DNA of 64,000 nucleotides from positions 100,001-164,000 of the forward strand of contig CAUYUJ010014348.1 in the NCBI GenBank assembly GCA_963575745.1, written 5' to 3'. The notes under the pieces are model-generated. The model did not search any database. It was not told the origin of the DNA and saw nothing but the letters and a program-made list of their open reading frames with translations. Shown here in pieces: positions 43,705-53,928 of this stretch; positions within the stretch are counted from its first letter, which is position 1, and each line of letters opens with the position of its first letter. Source of the stretch: Prorocentrum cordatum. Its lineage: Eukaryota > Sar > Dinophyceae > Prorocentrales > Prorocentraceae. Both the position numbers and the translations under genes were made by a program.

Positions 43705-44513
43705 TTATGTCGGGCCTGTCCCCCCACAGGGGGATTTTCGAGGAAAAATACCAAATATCCAAAAAATACACCAAAAAGGTATCAAAAAACAAAAAAAGTA
43801 GTCCCTGGACTATTTTTGGACTATTTTTTCCTTACCTAGGCTCTGCCTAGAAGGGTTCTTACTCTGTTGGCTTAAAGGGGCCGGGCAGTGGAAACCGCCC
43901 CGGGCGGTTCCCCCAGTCCCCTGGGAGCCAAGCAAAAGCAACAGCCAAGGTAAAAGCAAACGCGCGGTTCCCCCAGTTGCGCTCTGGTGCCAAGCAAAAG
44001 CAAAAGCAAAGGCAAAAGTGAAGGCAAAAGCGAAGGCAAAGCAACAACATAGCATAGCATAGCGTAGCATAGCATAGCATAGCGCAGCATAGCGTAGCGC
44101 AGCATAGCATAGCATAGCATAGCATAGCCTAGCCCAGCATAACATTGCGCAGCATAGCATAGCATAAAATAGCATAGCATAGCATAGCAGAGCAGAGCAT
44201 AGCATAGCGCAGCACAACATCCACTATTGCTGCTGCTATATATATATATATATATATGTGTGTGTACGTGTACTGATGTGTGTGCGCACGTATGTTTCAT
44301 GCATGTTGTCCGTCTGTGGGCCATCTTGAGCCCTTAGTGGGGCAGCTTGAGCCCTTAGGATTCACGAAGTTTTCGCACATAGCACCGGCCTACTAATGTT
44401 GCTTTCCTAGAGGCTCCAACTCCTAGGTAGGATCGCACTGTGATAATTTGATTATTTTTGGTGTATTATTTTTTCGTCGGAAGTCCCTCTGTAGGGGGAC
44501 AGGCCCGACTTAA
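43705..44513 (+). mobile_element. MITE family A, copy 2, split by element F
   Basis: The left end is TTATGTCGGGCCTGTCC and the right end reversed is TTAAGTCGGGCCTGTCC. The element is bracketed by a perfect 17-bp direct repeat GTTGAACGTCGCAAGTT (43688-43704 and 44514-44530), which looks like a target duplication. The interior motif GACTATTTTT is present. About 620 bp of element F (43829-44451) sits inside; without it the MITE would be about 186 bp, near the size of the other copies. Confidence 0.85.
43829..44451 (+). mobile_element. variable-core element F, copy 1 (AGCAT core)
   Basis: Left end: TCCTTACCTAGGCTCTGCC, TAGAAGGGTTCTTACTCT, GGCTTAAAGGGGCCGGGC and two GCGGTTCCCCCAGT motifs. Right end: TACTAATGTTGCTTTCCTAG, CCAACTCCTAGGTAG and TCGCACTGTGATAATT. 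The core is AGCAAA-type text, then about 170 bp of 5-bp AGCAT repeats, then a TA/GT run. The flanks CTATTTTT and TTATTTTT may be a 7-8-bp target duplication. No ORF beyond repeat artefacts. Nested within MITE A copy 2, so it is younger than that insertion. Confidence 0.8.
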
Positions 44514-44829
44514 GTTGAACGTCGCAAGTTGGCTGGAATCGGCCGACACTGGGGAGTATGTATGCCCTGTCGGAAAGTCGCGATCGTTCAAGGTTGAACG
44601 ATCCACGCGGTGCAGAGAAGCACAGCCAGCGTCGTCACGACCACCGCTGCGAGAGCACACCGACCACCGGGCAACCCGCAAGCGCTGGACAGCCGACGCT
44701 TCTCGCGCCCTGGAGCGCTGCGCACGCGCGCGCCTAAAAGCGCTCCTAAGGCGTGGAGCCCGCTCGCAGAATCGGCTTGACCTTGGGCGGTGCGTCACGC
44801 AGAAGCGTGCCAGCGTTCAGCCAACAGCC

Positions 44830-44986
44830 TTGTAGGGCATGTCTCCCTACAGGCAGATTTGGGCGACAAATAAAAAAGGAGTTCAACAATATTCCCAAAT
44901 ATTCAAAAATGGTAGAAACATCGTCCCCTGACGATTGTTTGGCCATTTTTTGAAATCCCTCCTGTAGAGGGACAGGCCCGACTTAA
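44830..44986 (+). mobile_element. MITE family A, copy 3
   Basis: 157 bp. Left TTGTAGGGCATGTCTCC (mutated TIR), right reversed TTAAGTCGGGCCTGTCC. The interior has ACATCGTCCCCTGACGA and TTGTTTGGCCATTTTTTGA, like copy 1. Confidence 0.75.
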
Positions 44987-45218
44987 GCTTTGGCACAGGG
45001 AGACGCCAGGCCATCTTTACATGTACACCGCCCTTGGCCAGACCCATCGCGGGCCCAGGATCGCTGCATCCGGACTCGGCCAGGGAAAAGGCGCGCACGC
45101 CGATGCTGCACCCAGGATGGGCCTGGCCCGGGCCAGGAGCGGTGTGCATGTGCGCACCTTGTCGCCCGATGGCACCAAAGCGGTGGCCCAGGCTGGCCTC
45201 CAACGCAGGACCACGGTG

Positions 45219-45383
45219 TTAGGTCGGGCATGTCCCCCTACAGGCGGAGCTTGGAGGACAAGTCAAAGATACCCCCAACACAAATATCCCCCGAGCCATT
45301 GAGCAGTACTCTAAAAACCGTCCTCGCACTATTTTTTTGACTTTTCTGGAATCTTCCTCCTGTGGAGGGACATGCCCGACTTA
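45219..45383 (+). mobile_element. MITE family A, copy 4
   Basis: 165 bp. Left TTAGGTCGGGCATGTCC, right reversed TAAGTCGGGCATGTCC. Interior CCGTCCTCGCACTATTTTTTTGAC as two adjoining motifs. Non-coding. Confidence 0.78.
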
Positions 45384-45470
45384 CGCACAGCGTCTTGGAC
45401 GTGGGCTGGGTCACGGCGCCGCGTGCGGGCCCGCGGGCCCGGGGCCCGCCCAGCTTCCAATCGGGTCGGG

Positions 45471-45803
45471 CGAACGGGGGGGATTGGGAAAGGGGGGGTT
45501 ACGAAATTTGCTGCATGCAGCTGGTTTCGGCCTCACCGAGGGGCCCATTCCGCGATACATAGCCGCCTCCGGCGCCGTGGGGCGCCGGGAAAATCAGCTA
45601 TACACGTGAGCTGATTCTCACCCCCCGGAGGGGGCCCCCTGTGTAGCTGATTTAGCTCACGTGTAGCTGATTTTCCCGGCGCCTCCCGGCGCCGGAGGCG
45701 GCTATGCATCGAGAAATGGGCCCCTCGGTCCCCTCGGTGAGGCCGAAACCAGCTGCATGCAGCAAATTTCGGACCCCCCCCTTTTCCAATCCCCCCCTTT
45801 CGT
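45471..45803. mobile_element. foldback (long inverted repeat) element
   Basis: Two arms of about 140 bp, nearly perfect reverse complements, meet around a 45-bp centre near 45620-45650. Shared arm landmarks: GAAATTTGCTGCATGCAGC, GGTTTCGGCCTCACCGAGG, CATAGCCGCCTCCGGCGCC and GGGAAAATCAGCTA. The right arm carries a small internal duplication of GAGGGGACCGAGG. It would form a strong hairpin as DNA or RNA. No ORF and no second copy in the window. Confidence 0.85.
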
Positions 45804-45934
45804 CCAGCTCGATCCAAGCCGGACGCCCGGAGGTGGGGGCACCAGCCATATCGTCGGGCATCGTCAGGGCAGGTTCGCAGCAGCACCCCCTCCTGCACGC
45901 TTTCCCCCGGGGCCGTAGGCGACCCGCGGAGGAG

Positions 45935-46285
45935 TAGGAGGAGGAGGAGGAGGAGAGGGAGGAGGAGGAGAGGAGGAGGGAGGAGGAGGAGGAGGCGAAG
46001 GAGGAGGAGGAGGAGGAGGAGGAGGAGGAGGGGAGGAGGAGGAGGAGGAGGAGGAGGAGGAGGGGGAGGAGGAGGAGGAGGAGGGGGAGGAGGAAATGGA
46101 GGAGGAGGAAGAGGAGGAGGAAGTGGAGGAGGAGGAGGAGGAGGAGGAGGAGGAGGAGGAGGAGGGGAAGGAGGAGGAGGAGGAGGAGGAGGAGGAGGAG
46201 GAGGAGGAGGAGGAGGAGGAGGAGGGGGAGGAGGAAATGGAGGAGGAGGAGGGGGAGGAGGAAGTGGATGAGGAGGAGGAGGACG
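45935..46285 (+). repeat. GGA/GAG microsatellite
   Basis: Over 340 bp of purine triplets with block duplications such as GGGGGAGGAGGAAATGGAGG occurring twice. Frames through it are artefacts. A further short GGA run is at 46541-46590. Confidence 0.95.
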
Positions 46286-46516
46286 CCTAAGCCCATCGGA
46301 AAGACCCTCAACCCCCTTCTCACCACGGTCCTCGACCCCTGCTCGTTGCGCTAAGACACACCGTCGAACACGGCCGACCCCGCCCGCGAACGGAGCCGGC
46401 GCTCTCTGGGCCACCCCCCGTCGGCAGCGAGCCGAATCCATGCGGCCTGCGCTGGCTGCTCCAGCACAAGCCATGGCGTTCTTTGTATCTGCGTTTTTTA
46501 CCCTGACCTGCACGAT
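46271..46516 (-). repeat. direct repeat H, copy 1
   Basis: About 245 bp, roughly 85 percent like 54938-55190 by eye and in the same orientation: GGACGCCTAAGCCCATCGG, CGGTCCTCGACCCCTG, CTCTGGGCCACC, CTGGCTGCTCCAGCACAAGC and CATGGCGTTC. On the minus strand it reads NAMACAGAASA-type protein text. With copy 2 it brackets LINE-1 and the 315-aa ORF. Confidence 0.8.
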
Positions 46517-46745
46517 TTCCCCCGGGGCCGTAAACGACCCGAGGAGGAGGAGGAGGAGGAGGAGGAGGAGGAGGAGGAGGAGGAGGTGGAGGTGGACGTG
46601 GAGGGAGGTATCGGGGTATCGAATACCAGAAGCGCGGCCAAGTTGCCCGACTGCGGCACGAATAACGATTACGCTGGGGATCCTTCCTCCAGCTTGACCC
46701 CAGTCTTGGACTGCAGTCCCTCACGGATATTCGCGAGATACCTCC

Positions 46746-47030
46746 TCACACTCTGGGGCAGGGAACCAGACTCTGGTGGCTTACAAACAGCGCGCAGCTT
46801 GGGTCCCAAACAACGAGCACAGTAGGAACCACACGCAGTACACTGGGACCCTGTGGCTCGATCCCAGGGGCGTCCAGACGATAACATGGGCCCAGGGCCA
46901 CCTCACGACCAGAACCAGGATCCAGGAAAGCACACGCACCCGAGATCGCCACCTGGATAGCCTCGGTCGGGTCTGGCCAGAGGGGTGGTATAGGCATACA
47001 GCCCGCCAGAGCCAAACGCCAGACGGGCTG

Positions 47031-47067
<37 letters not shown>

Positions 47068-47471
47068 TTTTCTGTCTGCAAAGGGTAGGGGTCACACACG
47101 CGAGCGCTGCCCATGGTTGACAGCCTTCTCGCGGTCGCAGTCTTAGCCCTGGATAGGCACGACTGACAGACCATCATGCCACCATGCATGTGAAAATCGT
47201 GTTCCTGAAATCTCAAGAGAGGACCACCCCTTCCAATGATACGCCTCGGGAGCTCACGAACAGCATCCAACTGCTCGCCCACGATATCCTCATGTGCAGC
47301 ATTCTGGGTCGTTGCCCATCCGAAAAACTTGGCACTATTGCGTGCGATCGACAACTGATCAGACCAAAAGTCCACCAGAGTGTCTGCAACTTTGTGTGAA
47401 GCAGCACCGAGCTTAGCAACAAACATCCGCCCAATTATCGCCGAATCGCCACGACGCTGGCCACGTTCCAC
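46746..47471 (-). pseudogene. LINE-1 C-terminal tail
   Basis: 241-codon frame. The first about 30 residues (GRMFVAKLGAASHKVADTLV) continue the region behind RNase H, followed by a Cys pair MVCQSCLSRAKT. A GA/CT microsatellite (47030-47068) interrupts it and gives a REREREREK run. The end is degenerate. Confidence 0.6.
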
Positions 47472-47489
47472 GCAAGAGGAACTCTTTAA

Positions 47490-47900
47490 TCTTCAACAAT
47501 AAGATGCGCCGGCACCCACTCGAAAGCTGGAGGCCTCTGGGAAGGGAGGCTTCGAACCGCACTAAACATATGCCTCCAAATGTCAGCGCGGGTGGCCGTG
47601 GCCGAGGCATGTGCCTGAGACCATTCACCCCCTTTTCGCACAGCCCCAAGGAGGTCCGAAACGGCAGCGCGAAGACCAGAGAACAGCTGAACCCCCCGCA
47701 GCAGCGCATGTCTCTCAGAGCGGCCCACGGACTGGACGGGGCCTGGGAGGGGGCCACACGCAGCACTTAAAGGGAAGCCCGCATCCCCCATTTGGACAGC
47801 AGCCCACCCGCATCGCCTAAACTCGGGCCAAGCATTACGAGCGCCCCACCCGTCAAAGAAAGCAGCGGGACCCCACGATGCCTTATCCGAGCGTCAGTCT
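47490..47900 (-). pseudogene. LINE-1 RNase H-like domain, frameshifted
   Basis: Pieces in different frames read AFFDGWGARNAWPEFRRCGW (first acidic motif and strand), then HALLRGVQLFSGLRAAVSDL, then RADIWRHMFSAVRSL and FEWVPAHLIVED, matching the D...E...D...H layout of retroelement RNase H. The role would be removal of the RNA strand of the cDNA hybrid. Confidence 0.6.
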
Positions 47901-48008
47901 CCCCAGAAGAACGCGGGAGTGTCCCAGACGGGAGGGGGGGTCCTGGGAGGGGCCGGGGGGAGCCTGATACATAACATAGCAGGTGAAAACTTCTGTGCCC
48001 CATGAAAT

Positions 48009-48650
48009 TCACAGCATCCTCAGAAAGACGATCACGCGTATTTCCAACTCCTCAGACCAAGGAGGCAATCCACGTGCATCGCTCTGCTCGAGCAAGTTCG
48101 GGCACCCGTAGAGCACGTGGCTCAGGTCCCCGATGTCCTGTCGAGCCCGAAATTCAGGACGAGGACAAACTGGAGAGGGAAGACAGCCACGTCTGTGCCT
48201 TTTTCCCACCGTCATGAATTCGCCAGGCCACAGACCACGAATGGCACCAGCGATCTGCGCGGACTTGTTGGTAGCCGCATTGCCCCCCACTGTCAACGCG
48301 AGGGCGCGCATCCAGACAGTCCCCTCACCATCGAGATGCTCGGCGTGATACTCCAGGATGCAACGTCCCTGCCATCGCTGCACTCCCAGACGCAGACGCT
48401 CCCGAACATCCCCAAGGGCCATCTGGAGAAGAGGAATGGCGAGTCCCTCGTCGCTGAGGGTGACCGCGCTGCTCGGCATGTCCCACCCCGCGCGCCGAAG
48501 TGTGAGCCACGTGTTTGCGATTGGACCTCGAACTCCCTGCCGCCCTGGAGAACGATCCTGCCACATCTCACAAATAACCCGCCAAGCACGCTCCACCCCC
48601 CCATCTCCAAGCGCTGCTCGAATACGACACAAGAGTACGTGTAGACCATG
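48009..48650 (-). pseudogene. LINE-1 region between RT and RNase H with Cys/His motif
   Basis: 207-codon frame. It contains VWMRALALTVGGNAATNKSA and ends with C-rich DLSHVLYGCPNL, resembling the zinc-finger-like EH..W.CP segment in this place in many LINEs; the first cysteine pair is degraded. Confidence 0.55.
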
Positions 48651-49315
48651 TTGAACGTCGCGTCAAAAATGGGGTCCATCCAACAATCCGTCTGAGAGGC
48701 CAGATAAGCCGTAATGCTCACACCTCTGGAGCGCACGCCTGCCAGCGCGCCTGCAGTCTGCCGCAACTTCTTCAAGTCACAATCAGGAACACCAGACGCC
48801 GCGCTGCCATGCGCAGCCCCTGCCAGCAACCCAGCGCGCCAGATGGCCCCATCCTTGGAATCAGCAGTGGCCTGGAGCAGCTTGACGCGGCCCATGCGCT
48901 TCTGCAGCTTGGCGAGCCTGCCCTCGGCCACGGTGCGTGCGACTTTCGCGCCCGCCATGCCGTGCCCAAGGTTGCGCCTCTGAGCCCAACGCGGCACGCG
49001 TAGGAGTCGGGCCCATAGCAAAAACTGCTTCAGCGCCCCCCCCCCCCCCCCCCTGGTAGCGCCACAGTATCCTGACTTCACAGGCTGCACCAATATACCA
49101 AGCCTGCGCACGCCACTCTTGAACTCCCGCGTAGCCTTGGCCAGCTCAGTACTCTCCCTGCCGTCTTTACTGATCCACTGCGAGGCCCCATCGTCGACAA
49201 GGGCGCAAGGGGGCGCCGCGGGACAAAGCTCCTGAGACTGCGCCAAGATCTGAATCATGAGCACGGTGCGGGGGGGCGCGGCACGGGCGCAGCCAGGCAA
49301 CATGCCCTGCCCCAC
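48293..49315 (-). pseudogene. LINE-1 reverse transcriptase, C-terminal half
   Basis: 340-codon frame with the catalytic CALVDDGASQWI (VDD at 49190-49198) and a thumb-like stretch RNLGHGMAGAKVARTVAEGR, then LRQTAGALAGVRSRGVS. A run of 16 C at 49037 makes a Gly tract. The last about 100 codons drift into the wrong frame after 48640, where the frame of 48009-48650 takes over. Confidence 0.75.
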
Positions 49316-49408
49316 CTCGCGTAGACAGGATATGGACCCACAGCCCTTGACAGCGCGAGGCGTTTGGTAGGAGGTGACAAGCTGCCACAGCGAACCCGCA
49401 CCTCGCGC

Positions 49409-50078
49409 CTACTGGAACAGTGCCCCCACCTGCACCGCGCCAAAACATTTCCACATAACAATGATGACCGTGGGCGAATGCTCGCCCAGAAGCTTAGACA
49501 TCTCGGCCATAGCATTGCGCGTGAAGGCTGATCCAGACAAAATGTAGGATCTCCTGTTTGCTGCCGCGCGCCATGCCAAATGGGTATCTGCGATGCCGTG
49601 CCCGTGACAGTGGGCGCATGACTCTCGCCCACAGGCGAACCGCATTGTGAATCAAAGCAACCAGCCGCGATCCACCTCCATCCTTGCGGGCCCTAGCCAC
49701 CTTGAACAGAGTCGTTGGACTGGCCACGAAAAAAAAGGTTCTCGCATTTCATGAAGTAGCCAGCAACCGCACGAACAGCCCCGGGCGAAAGGAAACAAAG
49801 TGAGAGAGGCTGCAGCATAGGCGGCCCCGCGGCCGCCTCCCACTTGAATGTCGAGATCACCTCCCTAACATGTCCACAGTAATGTAAGGCAGCTGCCCCA
49901 AGTGAACGTGATCGCATGGAAACTCCATGTCGTCGCCCTCGTGCGCTGACCAGACCTTGCTCCACTTGACCATCTCCCGATCGGCTTGCTCATGTGAAGA
50001 CTGTTCTTCTCCAGCCTCGACAATCTCCTGCGCGGCCTGCAGCCGTGTAAAACGTTGCGCGCCACTGGCGCCGTTCAC
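49409..50078 (-). pseudogene. LINE-1 reverse transcriptase, N-terminal half, frameshifted
   Basis: Pieces in three frames: LGQLPYITVDMLGR, then VISTFKWEAAAGPPMLQPLS, then KDGGGSRLVALIHNAVRLWA (typical finger motif R-L), then RNAMAEMSKLLGEHSPTVI followed by IVMWKCFGAV. In the last, the motif-A aspartate expected before the KCF is a valine (GTT), so even without frameshifts it should be inactive. Confidence 0.65.
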
Positions 50079-50187
50079 AAATGCCGTGTCAACGAAGGCC
50101 TCCCATCGGGCCCTGTCCCGCTTGACGTGCTATTCACGGAGCCTATCGTGCTCAATGACAAACTTGCCAATCTTCAGCTCGAAATCC

Positions 50188-50615
50188 TCATTCGCCAATA
50201 TATCGAAGCACGAGCCACGCACAAAACAAAAACTCCGTGGCCCAGACCGGCAGCGCCGCAAGAGTGCCCTTGCAGCTTCGCCCATCAACGAGCCGGACAT
50301 ACTCAAACAATACCTTGGCGAGCTTCTTGTGGTCAGCTTGAGCCATCAGAACTCGCATCCCATCTCCCAGCGCCAGAAGCTTCTCAACCGGCGAGGGGAT
50401 CTGATCACGCACCCTCTTGGAACGTGTAGCCCATCGTAGAGCCACCGCCCGCGCGCGTAGCTCAGCGCCAAGTTGCAAACGTCGAAGAAGAGGTCGCCAT
50501 TTGGACCGCGCGAGCTGGGTTCGCACGGGGCCACCACGCCCAGAGGTGGGAGAAGACTTTGACCCTCCACATAGTCATAGACACCCTGAAGCTCGAACCC
50601 GATACCAGCTATCAT
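50188..50615 (-). pseudogene. LINE-1 linker between endonuclease and RT
   Basis: Two overlapping frames (KWRPLLRRLQLGAELRARAV and further VEKLLALGDGMRVLMAQADH) have ordinary protein composition and bridge the endonuclease and RT regions. No motif of their own. Confidence 0.45.
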
Positions 50616-50693
50616 AGCGCCCCACGCTATGCCCAGATCTTCAGCAATCCGAGCGTAGAATATAAGGCGATCCGCGTGCCGCCAACCACGCGG

Positions 50694-51480
50694 CTAACGG
50701 GCGCAACCGATCGGTTGCAATTTCGGGATAGGAACGGGCCCATACACTCGCCGCACCCACGCTGGACGATCTCCATCAAGGACAATGAGATTCACGGGAA
50801 GATGATGCGCCTTAACGATGCTGTTGTCCACTACCGTGGGCCTCTTGACCCGCGTGGCCAAAATGGAGCAGACCAGCGCGTAGTCGAGGGCGCTGCCAGG
50901 CTGCTCCGATAGGCAAGTGGGCCTGTTCGGCATGCAAAGGAAACCTCGAACAACTTCAAGCCAGCCAGGCGAGTGTGGATCAGGTGTAAGATTCCAATCC
51001 CCAATCACGATCCAGTCTCGCACCTTAGAAATGATCACCGCCAAGTACCGAGCCAACTGAACGAGCGACGCCTTGCTCTCTGGGCTCATGCCAACTCCCG
51101 AAATCAAGTGCGCTGCCACGATAACCACCCCGCCTGTCACCACCTGCGCCACATCAGCAGCGGCAGTGCGGCCCTGGGAGAGCACGTGGCCAGGCCTCCC
51201 TGATGTGTGCCATCTGCGCCTGCAAACAGACCCTGATGACCCAAGTCACGGACCTGGGCCTGGAGAAAGGGAAGGTGCTAGTCCAGTGCGCGATGCTCCT
51301 GGGCGACGACAATATGCGAACGACGCGTCTCCATGAACAGTCTCAACGGACCAGGCCCATCGACGCTGACCGCGGCGATGACGCCATTGAACTTGATCCC
51401 AGGGCAACCTTCACCAAAAAGAAAACCATTACCTGATCTCCCTGACTCGCGTGGCGACGCGGTGCCCGGCATCCGCAATG
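50694..51480 (-). pseudogene. LINE-1 apurinic-type endonuclease, stop and frameshift
   Basis: First part: GVIAAVSVDGPGPLRLFMET then IVVAQEHRALD with the catalytic Glu (about 51298), ending at TAG 51278-51280. After a frameshift near 51185 the domain continues: VVIVAAHLISG, VIGDWNLTPDP (GDWN at 50991-51002), SALDYALVC and HHLPVNLIV. These are the E, D-N, D and H landmarks of the exonuclease-endonuclease-phosphatase fold that nicks target DNA in LINEs. Confidence 0.8.
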
Positions 51481-51594
51481 GCGCGCCAGGAATTTGCGAC
51501 CTGGCGCCCGTGGCGACTGAGCCTAGCGGCCGCAATGGCAACTTAGGACTTTGCGAACTGACGCCATCCAACGAGTCCATCCGATCTGCAGTAG

Positions 51595-51960
51595 TCCCCA
51601 GCCCAGGGGAGACGCGCCCCTGGCCATCTGGGGAGGTGGCCAACTCCGCCACACAACGCGTGGATGACCCCGGCGCAGGGGAGAAACATCCCTGGCTATC
51701 CGGGGAATAAGCCGACGCCATCGCGCGACCTGCCGCAGAGCCCCCAGCCCAAGGGAGAAATATCCCTGGCCATCTGGGGAGGCATCCGCAGCCGCCATGC
51801 GACATGCCGATGCCCCCAGCCCAGGGGGGGCCCATCCCTGGCCATCTGGGGAAGTAGCAGTGGACGCCATACGAAGAGCCGTTGCCCCCAGCCCAGGGGA
51901 GACGCGCCCCCGGCCATCAGGGGGAGAACTGGGCGGCGCGGGTGACGAGGAGGACCCCGC
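51595..51960 (-). repeat. 72-bp tandem repeat coding for 24-residue units
   Basis: AGCCCAGGGGAGA-type anchors at about 51601, 51672, 51745, 51819 and 51891. On the minus strand the unit reads like SPDGQGRVSPGLGATALRMA. It sits between ORF1 and the endonuclease of LINE-1. The period is close to a multiple of three, so the repeat could have been translated as a flexible linker, but small indels now split it over two frames. Confidence 0.75.
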
Positions 51961-52411
51961 GCCCATGGGGCGGTCGCGTGGCTGCGCCATCCTTGGAGGG
52001 GAGCTCAGGGTGCTCCTCAGAGCTGCCCCCCATGCCCCCCTCCCGGCCAACGCGCCGCCCCTCGTTGCAGTTGGATCCCGCCCGCGCTGCCCCGCCAGCA
52101 GCGGCGCGCTCTCCACTCCTCGCGCCGACGGCAGCCCCCAAACAGGGACTCGCGGCGCTCGGAGGGCCCTCGGGCCTCGACCGCCACGTCCTCCACCGCG
52201 CCGCGCCGCCAGGTGCGCGAACGTCGCCAAGGAGACCTTCGCAGTGATCAAACGACAGCTCATCAATAAGCCGCCTCATCCTGCTGAATGAGACGCAGAG
52301 GCACTCCGTTGCGAGGCGTCTCAATGCGGCCGCTGCAGGACTGCAAGCTGCTGCCGGGGATTGTTGAACAAATGCAGAGAGACAAGACGACCAGTAGCCG
52401 CACGAAGGCCC
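51961..52411 (-). pseudogene. LINE-1 low-complexity stretch between ORF1 and repeats
   Basis: Ala/Arg/Pro-rich frames with no motif. Probably degenerate linker of the retroelement. Confidence 0.35.
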
Positions 52412-52762
52412 TCAAGATCTGTAGGCAACTTGTCGGCCATGTCCGACGGGCGGTGAGCTTCCAGTGGCGCGCGCAACCTCCTCCTTGGCGCCCGCAATGA
52501 TGGGGCCCGGTGGCGCGGGCTCAGCTGCGGCGCCCACCTCGGCCGCGGCAGCAGGAGTGACAGGCGCCTCTTCCCCGCTAGCCGCAGGCGTCTTCGGCGC
52601 GACAGCAGCGTGCATCTCCTCAGGCTTGACGACCAACTGCGGCTCCGACTGCAAGAGCTGCCCCATGCTGGATGCCGACGCTTGCGCCAGAACAGGCGCC
52701 TGCTCATAACCCAGGCCCTGCTGCGTCAGCCTGTTGCCCAAGGCTTGCACGTCAATATACAT
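52412..52762 (-). pseudogene. LINE-1 ORF1 continuation
   Basis: 116 codons: MYIDVQALGNRLTQQGLGYE, then an Ala/Pro-rich tail. It follows the coiled-coil ORF1 after a frameshift near 52784. Confidence 0.5.
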
Positions 52763-52783
52763 ATGCTTGCCTTCGCCTGAATG

Positions 52784-53503
52784 TCATCCTCCCCATGGGG
52801 CCGCAAGTGCCTGCCGCTTGAGCTCCTGCACCTGCGCACTGAGGGCCGCGACCTCGTACACTTGCTCCTGTGAGTGCTTCTCGGCCTGCCCCAGGCTCTC
52901 CTGGACCTCCAGTAACTGTTCTTTCTTCGCTGCCACCACCTCGCGTGATGCCAAGGCCCTCTTATCCGACGACTTGGGCCGACTGGACATCGTCTGCAAC
53001 TTCGCATATATCGGGCGGGGCTCCTGGAGTTTGGCGCGAATGGACTCCTTTTCAGCGCGCGGCGCCACCGCGGAAGCCCCCGCCTTGGCGTCGCCGGGAA
53101 ACTTCGACACGAAAGCCAACTGCTCCTCAACCTTCTTGAGCCGACGACGCAACCAAGCCCCACCCTCCTTGGCGCCATCATCGACGAGCATGGCATCGCG
53201 GAGTGCAGCGCCGCCACGGGGGACCTCCGTCTGCAGCGCGCGGACTTGAGCATCAACTTCTCGAGTGCGTTTGGCCAGCAACTGTGGAGCGTCAGATTCC
53301 TCGCGCCATGGGAACTGTTTGGCCAACTTGGTGCGGGAAGACGGCTTCGAGGGTTGGGCGTCGCCCCCGGGCGCCGCATCTTTGGCCCATCCACGTGCAG
53401 CACATTTTTCCGCATGCGCCATATCCCGCCACTGTTTGCCCATGCGAGCGTTCTTGCAAGTCTTGCAGTGCCGCTTGCAGGCAGCCTGCTCTCGCGCCCC
53501 CAT
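52784..53503 (-). pseudogene. LINE-1 ORF1-like protein (Cys/His cluster and coiled coil)
   Basis: 239-codon open frame. The N-terminus holds a Cys/His cluster (ACKRHCKTCKNARMGKQWRD, then HAEKCAARG). The middle and C-terminal parts are helical with heptad-like Leu/Ala (LRRRLKKVEEQLAFVSKF, LLEVQESLGQAEKHSQEQVY). ORF1 proteins of LINEs are RNA-binding coiled-coil chaperones, which fits. The frame is intact by itself, but the downstream part is broken. Confidence 0.6.
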
Positions 53504-53928
53504 GATATCTCCGCGCGGCGAGGAACCTGCTCACCTGCGGGCGCAAAAGGCAAACGAAACCTGGGGCGGACCAGGCATCGGCGACAGCGGTGACAGCAAA
53601 ACTGACAGCAAGCCGCGGCGACAGCGGCATCCGTTTTGGCCTGGAGGCTGGAGGCCCCCCCCTGCATGGGATCTCGAGCCAAACTTGCGGTGGAAGAGGT
53701 GGAGGAGGGCGAAGAGGGGGAGAGAGATGAGGAGGAAGGGGGGGAGGGGGGGAAGGAGGAGGAAGAACAGGGGGGAGGAGGAGGAGGAGGAGGAGGAGCC
53801 CCACCCCTGGATGCGCGCCGATCCCTCCACTGAAAGGAGCAGATACTACAGAAAGAGTATCGTACAACTGTGAATGCCATAGTGTTGCGCCAGCATCGGG
53901 AAACACCACATAGGAAGACTACGCGTAG

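Larger units (their letters stand above)
46746..53905 (-). mobile_element. LINE-1: decayed non-LTR retrotransposon with endonuclease, RT and RNase H
   Basis: Minus-strand order: CxxC/coiled-coil ORF1 (53503-52412), 24-residue tandem repeats, endonuclease (51480-50694), RT (50080-48650), Cys/His region (48650-48009), RNase H (47900-47490) and a tail with a CxxC motif (47471-46746). Individual frames are broken by frameshifts and stops, so the copy is not functional. The order matches LINEs that carry both an apurinic-type endonuclease and RNase H. No poly-A end or target duplication was seen; direct repeats H lie just outside. Confidence 0.85.
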
